From positions 5,797 through 69,796 of the forward strand of contig JANNEU010000083.1 of assembly GCA_031379035.1 (NCBI GenBank): a stretch of 64,000 nucleotides of DNA. The letters run 5' to 3'. Both the position numbers and the translations under genes were made by a program. Positions within the stretch are counted from its first letter, which is position 1, and each line of letters starts with the position of its first letter. Origin of the DNA: JABFRJ01 sp031379035 (GTDB lineage Bacteria; Pseudomonadota; Alphaproteobacteria; Rhizobiales; Hyphomicrobiaceae). Below, in pieces: positions 9,168 to 17,882 of the stretch. The notes under the pieces are model-generated. The model ran no database searches, was not told the DNA's origin, and saw nothing but the letters and a program-made list of their open reading frames with translations.

Positions 9168-9812
9168 ATGCTGAAAATCTGGGGTCGGAAGACGTCGGTT
9201 AATGTCCAGAAGGTGATGTGGGCTGTCGCTGAACTCGGCGTTCCGCATGAGCGGATTGATGCCGGCGGGCCGTTTGGAAAGACCGATACGGCTGAGTATG
9301 GGATGTTGAACCCGAACCGGCTGGTGCCGGTGCTGGAAGATGATGGCCTCGTGCTTTGGGAAAGCAGCGCAATTGTCCGTTATCTCGCCAATCGGTACGG
9401 TAAGGCGGGATTGATGCCCGCAGATTTTATGGGCGCGGCCAGGGCCGACCAGTGGATGGACTGGATGCTTTCGTCGCTCTATCCGGAAGTCATCACGACG
9501 CTCTTTCAACAGTTCGTGCGCGTAACGGCGGCGGATCGCAATACGGCGCTGGTAGAGGCTGCCGGGAAACGGGCAGGCGAGAAACTTGCGATTCTGGATA
9601 AGCAGCTGGCTGGCAAGCCGTACATTCTGGGCGATACGCTGACGATGGCCGATATCGCTGTTGGTGCGCTGCTCTATCGCTATCACACGATGCCGATTGC
9701 GCGGCCGAGCCTGCAGAACGTCGAAGCTTATTATCAGCGGCTGACATCCCGCAAAGCCTACCAGGATCACGTCATGATTGACTGGGTCGCCATGAAAATT
9801 CCCGGCGCATGA
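9168..9812 (+). CDS. Glutathione S-transferase family protein
   Basis: The 214-aa product has an N-terminal thioredoxin-fold GST domain (about 1-78), with WGRKTSVNVQKVMWA where the active-site Ser lies in GRKTS, followed by NPNRLVPVLEDDGLVLWESSAIVRYL, split by the Pro of the VPVL turn. The helical C-terminal domain holds GDTLTMADIAVGALL. These proteins bind glutathione and act on varied electrophiles; the substrate here is unknown. ATG 9168 is preferred over an upstream GTG at 9084, since it begins exactly where the GST fold begins. Confidence 0.85.
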   Translation: MLKIWGRKTSVNVQKVMWAVAELGVPHERIDAGGPFGKTDTAEYGMLNPNRLVPVLEDDGLVLWESSAIVRYLANRYGKAGLMPADFMGAARADQWMDWMLSSLYPEVITTLFQQFVRVTAADRNTALVEAAGKRAGEKLAILDKQLAGKPYILGDTLTMADIAVGALLYRYHTMPIARPSLQNVEAYYQRLTSRKAYQDHVMIDWVAMKIPGA

Positions 9813-9821
9813 AACGAGAGG

Positions 9822-9906
9822 TTCGAGGGGTTAGGGGTGAGGGATTAGGGAATTTTCCCAAAACCTCTTCCCTTACCCCTAAAACCTAACCCCTCACTCC
9901 TCACCC
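9822..9906. repeat. G-rich/C-rich inverted repeat with G-quadruplex potential
   Basis: The left half (about 9828-9850) carries four G-runs of three or four (GGGG, GGGG, GGG, GGG) with 3-4 base loops, a textbook G-quadruplex pattern. The right half (about 9873-9906) is its approximate complement with C-runs, so the two can also pair as a long imperfect hairpin. It fills nearly the whole gap between the GST gene and ffh. Confidence 0.6.
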
Positions 9907-9918
9907 CTGGCTTTGCCC

Positions 9919-11559
9919 ATGTTTCAATCGCTGACAGATCGCCTTTCAGGCGTTTTCGACAAGCTGGCCCGCCGTGGTTCGCTGAGCGACAACGACGTGA
10001 ACGAAGCGATGCGCGAGGTCCGCCGGGCGTTGCTGGAAGCGGACGTGGCGCTGGATGTGGTGCGGGACTTCACGGACAAAGTGAAGGCCAAGGCCGTCGG
10101 GCAGAACGTCATCAAGTCGGTGTCGCCCGGTCAGATGGTGATCAAGATCGTCAATGACGAACTGGTCGCGATGTTGGGGTCGGACGCCGCGCCGATTGAC
10201 CTCGGAGCGCAGCCGCCGGTGGCCATTCTGATGGTGGGCCTGCAGGGCTCCGGCAAGACGACGACGACAGCAAAGATCGGCCACCGGCTGACGACGCGCG
10301 ACAAGAAAAAAGTGCTGATGGCGTCGCTCGATACGCGACGGCCGGCGGCGATGGAACAGCTGATTATTCTTGGTCATCAGATCAACGTCGATGTACTGCC
10401 TATCGTTGTGGGCCAGACACCGGTGCAAATTGCCCAGCGCGCACTCGATACGGCGCGGCTTGGCGGCTTCGATGTGGTGATGCTCGACACGGCTGGCCGG
10501 ACGACCATCGACGATGAGCTGATGGACGAAGTGGCTGAGGTCAAGCGCATCGCGCAGCCGCACGAAGTGCTGTTGGTGGCGGATGCGCTGACTGGTCAGG
10601 ACGCAGTTAACACAGCCAAGGCGTTTGAAGCGCGCGTTGGTGTCACCGGCATCGTGCTGACGCGCGTCGACGGTGACGGCCGCGGCGGTGCGGCGTTGTC
10701 GATGCGTGCGGTAACGGGCCGGCCGATCAAGCTGATCGGCGTCGGTGAAAAGTGGGATGCGCTCGAAGACTTTGACCCGAAGCGGATTGCTGGCCGCATT
10801 CTCGGCATGGGCGATATCGTCGGGCTGGTTGAGAAGGCGGCGCAGACGCTGGACGCCGGCAAGGCGATGGCGATTGCCGAGAAGATGCGCAAGGGCGCGT
10901 TTGATCTCGATGATTTGTCGGAGCAGTTGAGCCAGGTTGAAAAGCTCGGCGGTATGGGTTCGATCATGGGCATGATGCCGGGCATCGGCAAAATGAAGAA
11001 GCAGATCGATGCGGCGGGTGGTGTCGACGAGAAGATGATTAAGCGGCAACGCGCGATCATCTCGTCCATGACCCCGCATGAGCGGCGCCATCCGAAAGTG
11101 CTGGACGGTAAGCGCAAGCGGCGCGTCGCGGCCGGCAGCGGCACCAAACCGGAGGAGATCAACAAGCTCCTCAAGATGCATCGCGACATGGCCGACATGA
11201 TGAAGATGATGAAGAAGAACCCCGGCATGATGGGCAAGATGGCTGGTGCATTGGGGCTCGGCGGTGGTGGTTTGGGCGGCATGATGGGTGGTGGTGGCGC
11301 CCCAAGTGCGGTCGAGCTCGAAGCCATGCAGAAGGAGCTCGCCGGGCTTGACCCCCGCGCGCTGGAGCAGTTGCCGAAAGAGGTGCGCGACGCGCTGGCG
11401 AATTTGCCGGAAGCGGGCAAGACGCCGCCCAAGGCCACCCCGACATTGCCAGGTCTCGGCGGGGGACTCCCCGGCCTTGGCGGCTTGCGTCTCCCAGGCC
11501 TCGGTGGTCCCAGCCTGCCTAAAGGCCCGTTCCCCTTCGGCGGGGGGAAGAAAAAGTGA
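9919..11559 (+). CDS. ffh: Signal recognition particle protein Ffh
   Basis: Ffh is the SRP54 GTPase that binds 4.5S RNA and signal sequences and delivers ribosomes to FtsY. The 546-aa product has the N domain (1-85), the G domain with GLQGSGKTTTTAKIG (G1), DTAGR (G3) and TRVDGDGRGG, and the methionine-rich M domain with KRQRAIISSMTPHER and MADMMKMMKKNPGMMGKM. A Gly/Pro-rich tail of about 90 residues extends the C-terminus. ATG 9919 gives the normal MFQSLTDRLS start; an in-frame TTG at 9913 is ignored. Confidence 0.97.
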   Translation: MFQSLTDRLSGVFDKLARRGSLSDNDVNEAMREVRRALLEADVALDVVRDFTDKVKAKAVGQNVIKSVSPGQMVIKIVNDELVAMLGSDAAPIDLGAQPPVAILMVGLQGSGKTTTTAKIGHRLTTRDKKKVLMASLDTRRPAAMEQLIILGHQINVDVLPIVVGQTPVQIAQRALDTARLGGFDVVMLDTAGRTTIDDELMDEVAEVKRIAQPHEVLLVADALTGQDAVNTAKAFEARVGVTGIVLTRVDGDGRGGAALSMRAVTGRPIKLIGVGEKWDALEDFDPKRIAGRILGMGDIVGLVEKAAQTLDAGKAMAIAEKMRKGAFDLDDLSEQLSQVEKLGGMGSIMGMMPGIGKMKKQIDAAGGVDEKMIKRQRAIISSMTPHERRHPKVLDGKRKRRVAAGSGTKPEEINKLLKMHRDMADMMKMMKKNPGMMGKMAGALGLGGGGLGGMMGGGGAPSAVELEAMQKELAGLDPRALEQLPKEVRDALANLPEAGKTPPKATPTLPGLGGGLPGLGGLRLPGLGGPSLPKGPFPFGGGKKK

Positions 11560-12080
11560 CCGGGATTCCCACGCTGGAAACAGAGCGCCTCTGGCTTCGG
11601 AGCTGGCGCGAGAGCGATCTTGATCGCTATTTCATGCTGCGCGGTGATGAGGCGGCCACGCAGTTTATCGGTGGTGTCACTTCACGCGACGATACTTGGC
11701 GCGGGATTGCAATGCTGCTCGGGCATCAGATCCTGCGTGGTTATAGTATTTTTGCGCTCGAAGAAAAGTCGACGGGTTTGCTTGTTGGTTATTGCGGGCC
11801 CTGGTTTCCGCTCGGCTTTCCCGAACCGGAAATCGGCTGGGGGCTCATCCCGTCTGAGCAGGGCAAAGGCTTTGCGACCGAAGCCGCCAAGCGCGCGCTC
11901 GCCTTCGCCTTCGGCCCGCTCGGCTGGACAACAGCCATCAGCTTGATCGCGCCAGAAAATTTGCCCTCTAAGCGCGTGGCCGAACGCCTCGGTGCCAAAC
12001 TCGAGGGCAGCACAGAGTTTCGCGGCCGGATGTGCGGGATCTACCGCCATGCGGCTCGGATACAGACATCAACATCTTGA
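11556..12080 (+). CDS. GNAT family N-acetyltransferase (RimJ/RimL-like)
   Basis: The 174-aa product begins with TLETERLWLRSWRESDLDRYF, split by family convention as the RimJ/RimL-type acetyltransferase N-terminus, and holds the acetyl-CoA loop region EIGWGLIPSEQGKGFATEA. The target is unknown. Its GTG start overlaps the ffh stop by four bases (GTGA), so it is translationally coupled to ffh and lies 22 bases before rpsP. An acetyltransferase in this ffh-rpsP position invites the idea of a ribosomal target, but that is inference. Confidence 0.8.
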   Translation: MTGIPTLETERLWLRSWRESDLDRYFMLRGDEAATQFIGGVTSRDDTWRGIAMLLGHQILRGYSIFALEEKSTGLLVGYCGPWFPLGFPEPEIGWGLIPSEQGKGFATEAAKRALAFAFGPLGWTTAISLIAPENLPSKRVAERLGAKLEGSTEFRGRMCGIYRHAARIQTSTS

Positions 12081-12102
12081 ACACGAAACTGGAGACGAAG
12101 AC

Positions 12103-12471
12103 ATGTCAGTGAAAATGCGTTTGTCGCGCGGCGGCAGCAAGAAGCGTCCCTATTACTACGTTGTTATCGCGCATGCGCAGAGCCCGCGCGACGGCAAGTA
12201 CATCGAGCAGATCGGCACTTTCAATCCGCTGCTGAAGAAAGATAATCCGGAGCGGTCCAAGCTCAACGCTGAGCGCGTTGCACATTGGCTGAAGGTCGGC
12301 GCACAGCCGACTGATCGCGTGATGCGGCTGCTGGATGCGGCGGGCCTCGCCAAGCGCGTAGCGCCGAACAATCCGGAAAAAGCCAAGCCGAAGAAGAAGG
12401 CGCAGGAGCGGACTGCTGCTGCTGCAGCGGCGGCTGCGAAGGCTGCTGGTGGTGACAAGCCGGCGGCGTGA
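12103..12471 (+). CDS. rpsP: 30S ribosomal protein S16
   Basis: The protein starts MSVKMRLSRGGSKKRPYYYV and contains DGKYIEQIGTFNPLL, both diagnostic of S16. At 122 aa it has an alanine/lysine-rich C-terminal tail (about 90-122) that is common in alphaproteobacterial S16. GGAG lies 9 bases before the ATG at 12103. It follows the acetyltransferase gene by 22 bases and is followed by a hairpin terminator. Confidence 0.96.
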   Translation: MSVKMRLSRGGSKKRPYYYVVIAHAQSPRDGKYIEQIGTFNPLLKKDNPERSKLNAERVAHWLKVGAQPTDRVMRLLDAAGLAKRVAPNNPEKAKPKKKAQERTAAAAAAAAKAAGGDKPAA

Positions 12472-12488
12472 TCTGCCATTGAGTTCAG

Positions 12489-12530
12489 CCGCGCGGCCGC
12501 TGGTTTCAGCTGCCGCGCGGTTTGCATTTT
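12489..12530 (+). terminator. Probable terminator after rpsP
   Basis: A 9-bp GC stem (12489-12497 with 12512-12520) with a 14-base loop is followed by TTTGCATTTT. It would end the ffh-rpsP transcript. Confidence 0.55.
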
Positions 12531-12714
12531 GAGTGACGCGAACAGGGCTTTGTTAACTCCGTACAAAGACGCACTAAAAATATGTGCTTTTGGATTGCTT
12601 TCGAAACACCAGACAAAGGATTAATTTACCGCGCTCGTACAATCTCCGCCCCGAGAGATGGCTACAACGGCTGGCGGGTCCGTTGAGCATCATTGCGGTT
12701 TGCTTGGGGGACTT

Positions 12715-13059
12715 ATGAAAGACGGGCTGTACGAGGCCGAGTTCGGCACGACTTTGGGCATGGGCACGGCGCAACTGACCCTGCGGGATGGTGTGGTGAC
12801 AGGACGTACGTCCAACGGTCTCCCCATTGCAGGCCGGTGCAGCCTCGATCCGAGGCGCAATCTGATCGTCTATGAAATGACGGTTGAGGTTCCGCCGAAT
12901 ACGGACACGCTGTCGGGGTTCTCGACCGGTGACAATGGCCGCGCCGTGATGGTGCGCGGTGAGAAAGCGGTTGGCGCTGCTGGCAACCGTTTTTCTTTTG
13001 GATTTGCCGGGCGTGCGGTGGACGTGGCGATGCGCTATGTTGGTTCCCTCAAGGATTGA
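12715..13059 (+). CDS. Small protein, possibly GrlR-like
   Basis: The 114-aa product starts MKDGLYEAEFGTTLGMGTAQ and looks like an all-beta protein. The opening pattern (M-K-D/N-G-x-Y, then a short strand, G-x-G and a [V/L]xxDGxxxG segment) resembles the GrlR family of small lipocalin-like regulators, but the match is from memory and weak. GGGGG lies 5 bases upstream of ATG 12715; a longer start at 12658 has no such support. It sits between rpsP and rimM, 19 bases before rimM. Confidence 0.5.
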   Translation: MKDGLYEAEFGTTLGMGTAQLTLRDGVVTGRTSNGLPIAGRCSLDPRRNLIVYEMTVEVPPNTDTLSGFSTGDNGRAVMVRGEKAVGAAGNRFSFGFAGRAVDVAMRYVGSLKD

Positions 13060-13078
13060 TAGAGGGATCGGGTCCTAC

Positions 13079-13630
13079 GTGCCTGCTGCAAAGTCACATC
13101 GCATTGTTATTGCCCACGTCACCAGTGCGCACGGCATCCGGGGCGATGTCGTGCTTAAGACGCACATGGACGATCCGCATGATCTCACTGGCTATGGGCC
13201 ACTGACAGACGAGGCGGGGACGCGGCGGTTTGAGATCAAGTCACTGCGGGTGACCGCCAAGGGCGTGGTCGTCCACTTCAAAGGTGTGGAAGATCGGACG
13301 ACGGCCGAGGGTCTGCGTGGGGTTGGACTATTTGTTGATCGCGCGGCACTGCTGCCGGCGGAGGACGGTGCCTTTTATCACGTCGATCTAATCGGGCTGG
13401 CAGCGGTCGATGCGGCGGGTGCCGTTGTCGGCAAGGTCGTTGCTGTGCAGAATTTCGGGGCGGGGACACTGTTGGAAATCAGCCGTTCTGGCGTGCGCGA
13501 GACCGAGTATGTGCCGTTCACGGATGCGTTCGTGCCGGAGGTTGATATCGCGGGCGGGCGTGTCATTGTCGTCATGCCGGTGATGGTTGGTGAGCCGGAG
13601 CCGAAGGACGACGGCGATGAGCGCGGCTGA
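13079..13630 (+). CDS. rimM: Ribosome maturation factor RimM
   Basis: RimM assists maturation of the 30S subunit head. The 183-aa product has the N-terminal RimM domain (AHVTSAHGIRGDVVLKT) and the PRC-barrel C-terminal domain with FYHVDLIGLAAVDAAGAVVG and NFGAGTLLEI. The GTG at 13079 fits family length; an upstream start at 12959 would overlap the previous gene. The usual partners trmD and rplS do not follow. Confidence 0.93.
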   Translation: MPAAKSHRIVIAHVTSAHGIRGDVVLKTHMDDPHDLTGYGPLTDEAGTRRFEIKSLRVTAKGVVVHFKGVEDRTTAEGLRGVGLFVDRAALLPAEDGAFYHVDLIGLAAVDAAGAVVGKVVAVQNFGAGTLLEISRSGVRETEYVPFTDAFVPEVDIAGGRVIVVMPVMVGEPEPKDDGDERG

Positions 13631-14090
13631 CAGCACACTCAACTGCCGGCCGGCGGCGGCCGGTGACCTGGAAGCGATCATCGCACTGCTGGCGGATGAT
13701 GTTTACGGGCAGGCGCGCAATCCGCTCTATGGGGATGCGAAGACTGCCTACGACGCGGCGTTTGCGGAGATGGCCGACAATGCTGACAACACAGTGATTG
13801 TTGCGGACTTTGGTCGTCGGCTTGTGGTCGGCTGTTACCAGTTGACCTTCATCCGTGGCTTGAGCCATCGCGGCGCGCGGCGGGCGCAGATCGAGAGTGT
13901 GCGGATAGCCGGCGGACTGCGCGGGCAGGGGCTTGGCATGGATCTGATGCAGGATGCGATTAAGCGCGCGCGAGCGGGCGGTGCCAATCTCGTGCAGCTC
14001 ACGACCGATATGCGGCGGCCGCAAACGAGGACGTTCTATGAGCGTCTCGGATTTGCGGCCAGCCATCACGGTATGAAGCTGATGTTGTAG
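13617..14090 (+). CDS. GNAT family N-acetyltransferase
   Basis: The 157-aa product is a single GNAT domain with IESVRIAGGLRGQGLGMDLM (acetyl-CoA-binding motif A) and FYERLGFAASHHGMKLML (motif B and C-terminal strand). Its ATG overlaps the rimM 3' end by 14 bases, so it is coupled to rimM; a TTG at 13587 is a possible earlier start. It occupies the place where trmD is usually found. The substrate is unknown. Confidence 0.82.
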   Translation: MSAADSTLNCRPAAAGDLEAIIALLADDVYGQARNPLYGDAKTAYDAAFAEMADNADNTVIVADFGRRLVVGCYQLTFIRGLSHRGARRAQIESVRIAGGLRGQGLGMDLMQDAIKRARAGGANLVQLTTDMRRPQTRTFYERLGFAASHHGMKLML

Positions 14091-14100
14091 GCTGGCCCGA

Positions 14101-14829
14101 CTATTCCCCAGCACCGTCGGCGGTTTCCTTTTCGCCGAGGCCTTTGAGGCTGGCGAGCATGCGCGCTTCCTCTTCGGCGGCGGTTTCCTCGGCGGTTTCT
14201 GCCACTTTCGGCTTCATGATTTCCATGGTCGGCTGTGGGCCGAGGCCTGGTACCGACTTCTCGACCGGCAACAGTGTGCCACCGCCGGCACCGGGCGGCA
14301 GACGCTTCGCTGATTTGCGAACTTCGGCGTCTAGATCGGTTTGTGTGCAGAGGCCAAGTGTCACCGGGTCCTGCGGGACCAAGTTCTGGGAATTCCAGTG
14401 GGTCCGCTCGCGGATCTGAGCGATGGTTGGCTTGGTGGTGCCGACAAGACGCATGATCTGGGAGTCACGGAGTTCGGAATGACTTTTCAACAGCCAGAGC
14501 ACGGCGTTGGGGCGATCATGGCGGCGAGAGACCGGCGTGTAACGCGGCCCGCGCTTGGTCTTGACTGGCGGTGCCGTAACGCGGCTCTCCGCAAGCCGCA
14601 GGGCGTGCTGGTCATTCTTTTCGCCGCGGGCGATCTCTTCGCGGGTCAGCTGGGAGTTGGTGACGGGGTCGTGACCCTTGATGCCCTGGGCGACATCGCC
14701 ATCGGCGATGCCTTTGACTTCGAGTGGGTGCAGGCCGCAGAATACCGCGATCTGGGCGAACGACAGGGAGGTATTTTCGACGAGCCAAACGGCGGTCGCC
14801 TTCGGCATCAGGGGCTTACGATCACTCAT
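14101..14829 (-). CDS. trcR: Cell-cycle transcriptional regulator TrcR (DUF1013)
   Basis: This family is almost confined to alphaproteobacteria. The 242-aa product starts with KATAVWLVENTSLSFAQIA, followed by FCGLHPLEVKGIADGDVAQG, the first helix-turn-helix-like part, and later has AVLWLLKSHSELRDSQIMRL and GTTKPTIAQIRERTHWNS, a second one. Role and name follow database usage for DUF1013. The start at 14829 is preceded by GAGGAG; an upstream extension to 14949 lacks conservation. It is divergent from sdhC, sharing a 198-base intergenic region. Confidence 0.85.
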   Translation of the reverse strand: MSDRKPLMPKATAVWLVENTSLSFAQIAVFCGLHPLEVKGIADGDVAQGIKGHDPVTNSQLTREEIARGEKNDQHALRLAESRVTAPPVKTKRGPRYTPVSRRHDRPNAVLWLLKSHSELRDSQIMRLVGTTKPTIAQIRERTHWNSQNLVPQDPVTLGLCTQTDLDAEVRKSAKRLPPGAGGGTLLPVEKSVPGLGPQPTMEIMKPKVAETAEETAAEEEARMLASLKGLGEKETADGAGE

Positions 14830-15026
14830 GGGGGCTCTCCTCGACCCGAGCGGCCATGCGGCACAAGCTCGAGCCCAACTGCGACTGATTGAATTGGATG
14901 ATGTGTCTATAGCGCGGCTGGGCGGCTTTGCGCAACCGTTTCGACGCACCGCGATAGCAATGATTGCGGGCGTTGGTGCGGTGCGATAGAAAGCGGGTGT
15001 GTGGACTTTTCAGGGAGATGCGCGGC

Positions 15027-15434
15027 ATGGCCGATGCGAGCGTTAAGCATGAGCGGCCACTGTCGCCGCATCTCGGCATTTATCGAATGTCGATCAGCAT
15101 GTTGATGTCGATCGTGCACCGGATCACCGGGGCGGCGCTTTATTTCGGCACCATCCTGCTGGCAGCGTGGCTGATCGGAATCGCGCAGGGGCCGAAGGCT
15201 TTTAACACCGTGAACAGCTTCTTTGGCCATCCGGTCGGGCTGTTCATCATGTTCGGCTACACTTGGGCACTGATCCACCACATGCTGGGCGGGCTCAAGC
15301 ATTTCGTGTGGGACACCGGTCGGGGGTTCAATCTTCGGACGGTCAATCTGCTCAGCTGGCTGACGCCGATCTTGTCCGTGGGACTGACGGCCGCCATCTG
15401 GCTTGTTGCACTGCACATGCGGGGGTTGATCTAA
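15027..15434 (+). CDS. sdhC: Succinate dehydrogenase cytochrome b556 subunit
   Basis: This is one of two membrane anchors that bind haem b and ubiquinone. The 135-aa product carries the SdhC signature RPLSPHLGIYRMSISMLMS and HRITGAALYFGTI, and HHMLGGLKHFVWDTG near the haem-ligand histidine. Three membrane segments are evident. ATG 15027 has AGGGAGA 9 bases upstream; ATG 15018 would place the start inside that site. It overlaps sdhD by one base (TAATG). Confidence 0.93.
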   Translation: MADASVKHERPLSPHLGIYRMSISMLMSIVHRITGAALYFGTILLAAWLIGIAQGPKAFNTVNSFFGHPVGLFIMFGYTWALIHHMLGGLKHFVWDTGRGFNLRTVNLLSWLTPILSVGLTAAIWLVALHMRGLI

Positions 15435-15853
15435 TGTCGACGACGCTACGCCCGACGCCTTCGCCCACACACGCAGCCATCCGGACGCCGCTCGCTAAGG
15501 TGCGCGGACTCGGCTCTGCCAAAGAGGGCACGGATCATTTCTGGAAGCAGCGGGTTACTGCGCTCGCCAACGTGCCGCTGACGCTGTTTCTGGTCGGGCT
15601 GATCGCGATGCACGCGGGCTCGGACTACGCGACAGTCAAAAAAGTGATCCAACAGCCCGTTGTGGCCATTCTATTGTTATTGCTGGTGCTGTCCGGCATT
15701 CATCACATGCGGATGGGCATGCAGACCATCATCGAGGACTATGTGCCTTCGGAGGGCAAAAAAGTCTTGCTGGTGATGCTCAATTCGTTCTTTGCCTATT
15801 CGGTGGGCCTGACCTGCCTTTTCGCGGTGATGAAGCTGAGCTTCGGCGCCTGA
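15434..15853 (+). CDS. sdhD: Succinate dehydrogenase membrane anchor subunit
   Basis: The 139-aa product has a hydrophilic N-terminus with VRGLGSAKEGTDHFWKQRVT, typical of alphaproteobacterial SdhD, then three membrane segments, with HHMRMGMQTIIEDYV holding the expected haem-ligand histidine. It overlaps the sdhC stop by one base and precedes sdhA by 37 bases. Confidence 0.93.
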   Translation: MSTTLRPTPSPTHAAIRTPLAKVRGLGSAKEGTDHFWKQRVTALANVPLTLFLVGLIAMHAGSDYATVKKVIQQPVVAILLLLLVLSGIHHMRMGMQTIIEDYVPSEGKKVLLVMLNSFFAYSVGLTCLFAVMKLSFGA

Positions 15854-15890
15854 TCTCGTCTTCGAAAATCTAGATACAACGGTCGATACC

Positions 15891-17726
15891 ATGAGCGGAA
15901 AAGCCAACGGTGCAGCGGCTCCCAAGGGCAACGGGCAAGCCTACAAATACACTGAGCACACCTACGACGTTGTCGTCGTCGGTGCCGGTGGGGCGGGCCT
16001 CCGCGCCACCCTCGGCTGTGCCGAAGCCGGCCTGAAAACGGCCTGCATCACAAAGGTTTTCCCCACCCGCTCGCATACCGTTGCAGCCCAGGGCGGCGTC
16101 GCCGCCTCGCTTGGGAACATGCACCACGACGAGTGGCGCTGGCACATGTACGACACCGTCAAGGGTGCCGACTGGCTGGGTGACCAGGACGCCATCGAGT
16201 ACCTGTGCCGCAATGCGCCTGCAGCGGTTTATGAGCTTGAACACTATGGTGTGCCGTTCAGCCGCACCGAAGACGGCAAGATCTACCAGCGCCCGTTCGG
16301 CGGCATGACCAAGGAAATGGGCGAGGGCGGTCCAGCCCAGCGCACGTGTGCGGCGGCTGACCGTACCGGTCACGCCATGCTGCACTCGTTATATGGACAA
16401 GCGCTGAAGCACTCGGCGGAGTTCTTCATCGAGTATTTCGCCATCGATCTGATCATGGATCAGGATGGGGTGTGCCGTGGTATTATCGCGCTGAACCTGG
16501 ATGACGGCACGATCCATCGCTTCCGCGCCAAGAAGACCATTCTGGCAACGGGCGGTTATGGCCGCGCGTACTTCTCGTGCACATCGGCGCATACGTGCAC
16601 TGGTGACGGCAATGCGATGGTGCTGCGCGCTGGCCTGCCGTTGCAGGACATGGAGTTTGTGCAGTTCCACCCGACCGGCATTTACGGCGCGGGCGTGCTG
16701 ATCACGGAAGGCTCGCGTGGCGAAGGCGGGTATCTGACCAACTCGAAGGGCGAGCGGTTCATGGAGCGGTATGCGCCGCACGTGAAGGATCTGGCATCGC
16801 GCGATGTGGTGTCGCGCTCGATGACGGTGGAGATCCGCGAGGGCCGCGGTGTCGGCGCAGAGCACGACCACATCTATCTGCATCTCGACCATCTGGACCC
16901 GAAGACGTTGGCAGAGCGGCTGCCGGGCATCACGGAGAGCGCGAAAATCTTTGCCGGCGTGGATATCCACCGCCAGCCGATCCCAGTGCTGCCGACCGTG
17001 CATTACAACATGGGTGGCATTCCGACGAACTATCACGGCGAAGTGCTGACGTTGAAAAACGGCAATCCGGATACGATTGTGCCGGGGCTGATGGCGATTG
17101 GCGAAGCGGCTTGCGTGTCGGTGCATGGCGCGAACCGGTTGGGTTCGAACTCGCTGATCGATCTCGTGGTGTTCGGCCGGGCGGCAGGCTTGAAGTGCGG
17201 TGAGACCGTGGAAGCCGGCTCAGCCCAGCCCGATCTACCAAAGGATGCCGGCGAACTTGCGTTGTCGCGGTTAGACAAGTTCCGTTACGCCAAAGGTGGA
17301 TCGCCGACGGCGGCGCTGCGGTTGAAAATGCAGAAAGTCATGCAGACGAACTGCGCCGTGTTCCGCGACGGACCGGTGCTAACGGAGGGCGTCGATAAAG
17401 TCGATGCGATCTGGAAAGAGTCGGGTGACATCAATGTCAATGATCGCTCGATGATCTGGAACTCGGACCTGATCGAAGCGATGGAATATGACAACCTTAT
17501 TTCACAGGCTGCGGTGACGATGCACTCGGCCGCGAACCGTAAGGAAAGCCGTGGCGCGCATGCGCGTGAGGATTTCCCTGATCGCGACGATAAAGAGTGG
17601 ATGAAGCATACGCTGGCGTTCGCCGATGACGCCAAGAAGCAGGTGATTTTGGATTATCGCCCCGTGCACACGTACACGATGACGAACGAGACGGAGTACA
17701 TCAAGCCGAAGGCGCGGGTGTATTGA
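15891..17726 (+). CDS. sdhA: Succinate dehydrogenase flavoprotein subunit
   Basis: SdhA oxidises succinate to fumarate. The 611-aa product has the FAD-binding GAGGAGLRATLGCAEAG, the covalent-flavin His in PTRSHTVAAQGG, HPTGIYGAGVLITEGSRGEG (substrate site region), and the C-terminal RKESRGAHAREDFPDRDD. Length is normal for bacterial SdhA. sdhB, normally the next gene, lies 2.9 kb downstream, beyond an islet of accessory genes. The same reading frame stays open for 195 codons after the TGA stop. Confidence 0.97.
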   Translation: MSGKANGAAAPKGNGQAYKYTEHTYDVVVVGAGGAGLRATLGCAEAGLKTACITKVFPTRSHTVAAQGGVAASLGNMHHDEWRWHMYDTVKGADWLGDQDAIEYLCRNAPAAVYELEHYGVPFSRTEDGKIYQRPFGGMTKEMGEGGPAQRTCAAADRTGHAMLHSLYGQALKHSAEFFIEYFAIDLIMDQDGVCRGIIALNLDDGTIHRFRAKKTILATGGYGRAYFSCTSAHTCTGDGNAMVLRAGLPLQDMEFVQFHPTGIYGAGVLITEGSRGEGGYLTNSKGERFMERYAPHVKDLASRDVVSRSMTVEIREGRGVGAEHDHIYLHLDHLDPKTLAERLPGITESAKIFAGVDIHRQPIPVLPTVHYNMGGIPTNYHGEVLTLKNGNPDTIVPGLMAIGEAACVSVHGANRLGSNSLIDLVVFGRAAGLKCGETVEAGSAQPDLPKDAGELALSRLDKFRYAKGGSPTAALRLKMQKVMQTNCAVFRDGPVLTEGVDKVDAIWKESGDINVNDRSMIWNSDLIEAMEYDNLISQAAVTMHSAANRKESRGAHAREDFPDRDDKEWMKHTLAFADDAKKQVILDYRPVHTYTMTNETEYIKPKARVY

Positions 17727-17807
17727 GGGGGAAGGGACACCCCAAAGTGGTTCCGTGAGGAACAGCGCAGCCGACAGGACGAGAGACAGGCCCTGTGTTC
17801 TGCAGGT

Positions 17808-17824
17808 CCGAAGTTCGACTTCGG
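17808..17824. repeat. Short hairpin after sdhA
   Basis: CCGAAGT and ACTTCGG pair as a perfect 7-bp stem with a TCG loop. A T-rich stretch (TTTTGTTT) begins 10 bases later, so it could be a weak terminator at the new end of the sdhCDA transcript. Confidence 0.3.
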
Positions 17825-17882
17825 CGCTGAAGCTTTTGTTTGGGGTGACGAGAAGTGGGGAGTAACGACTCATAGAGTACTT

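Noticed and set aside
9946..11181. 411-aa open frame on the minus strand opposite ffh
   Set aside because: Antisense of the conserved ffh codons with no recognisable domain.
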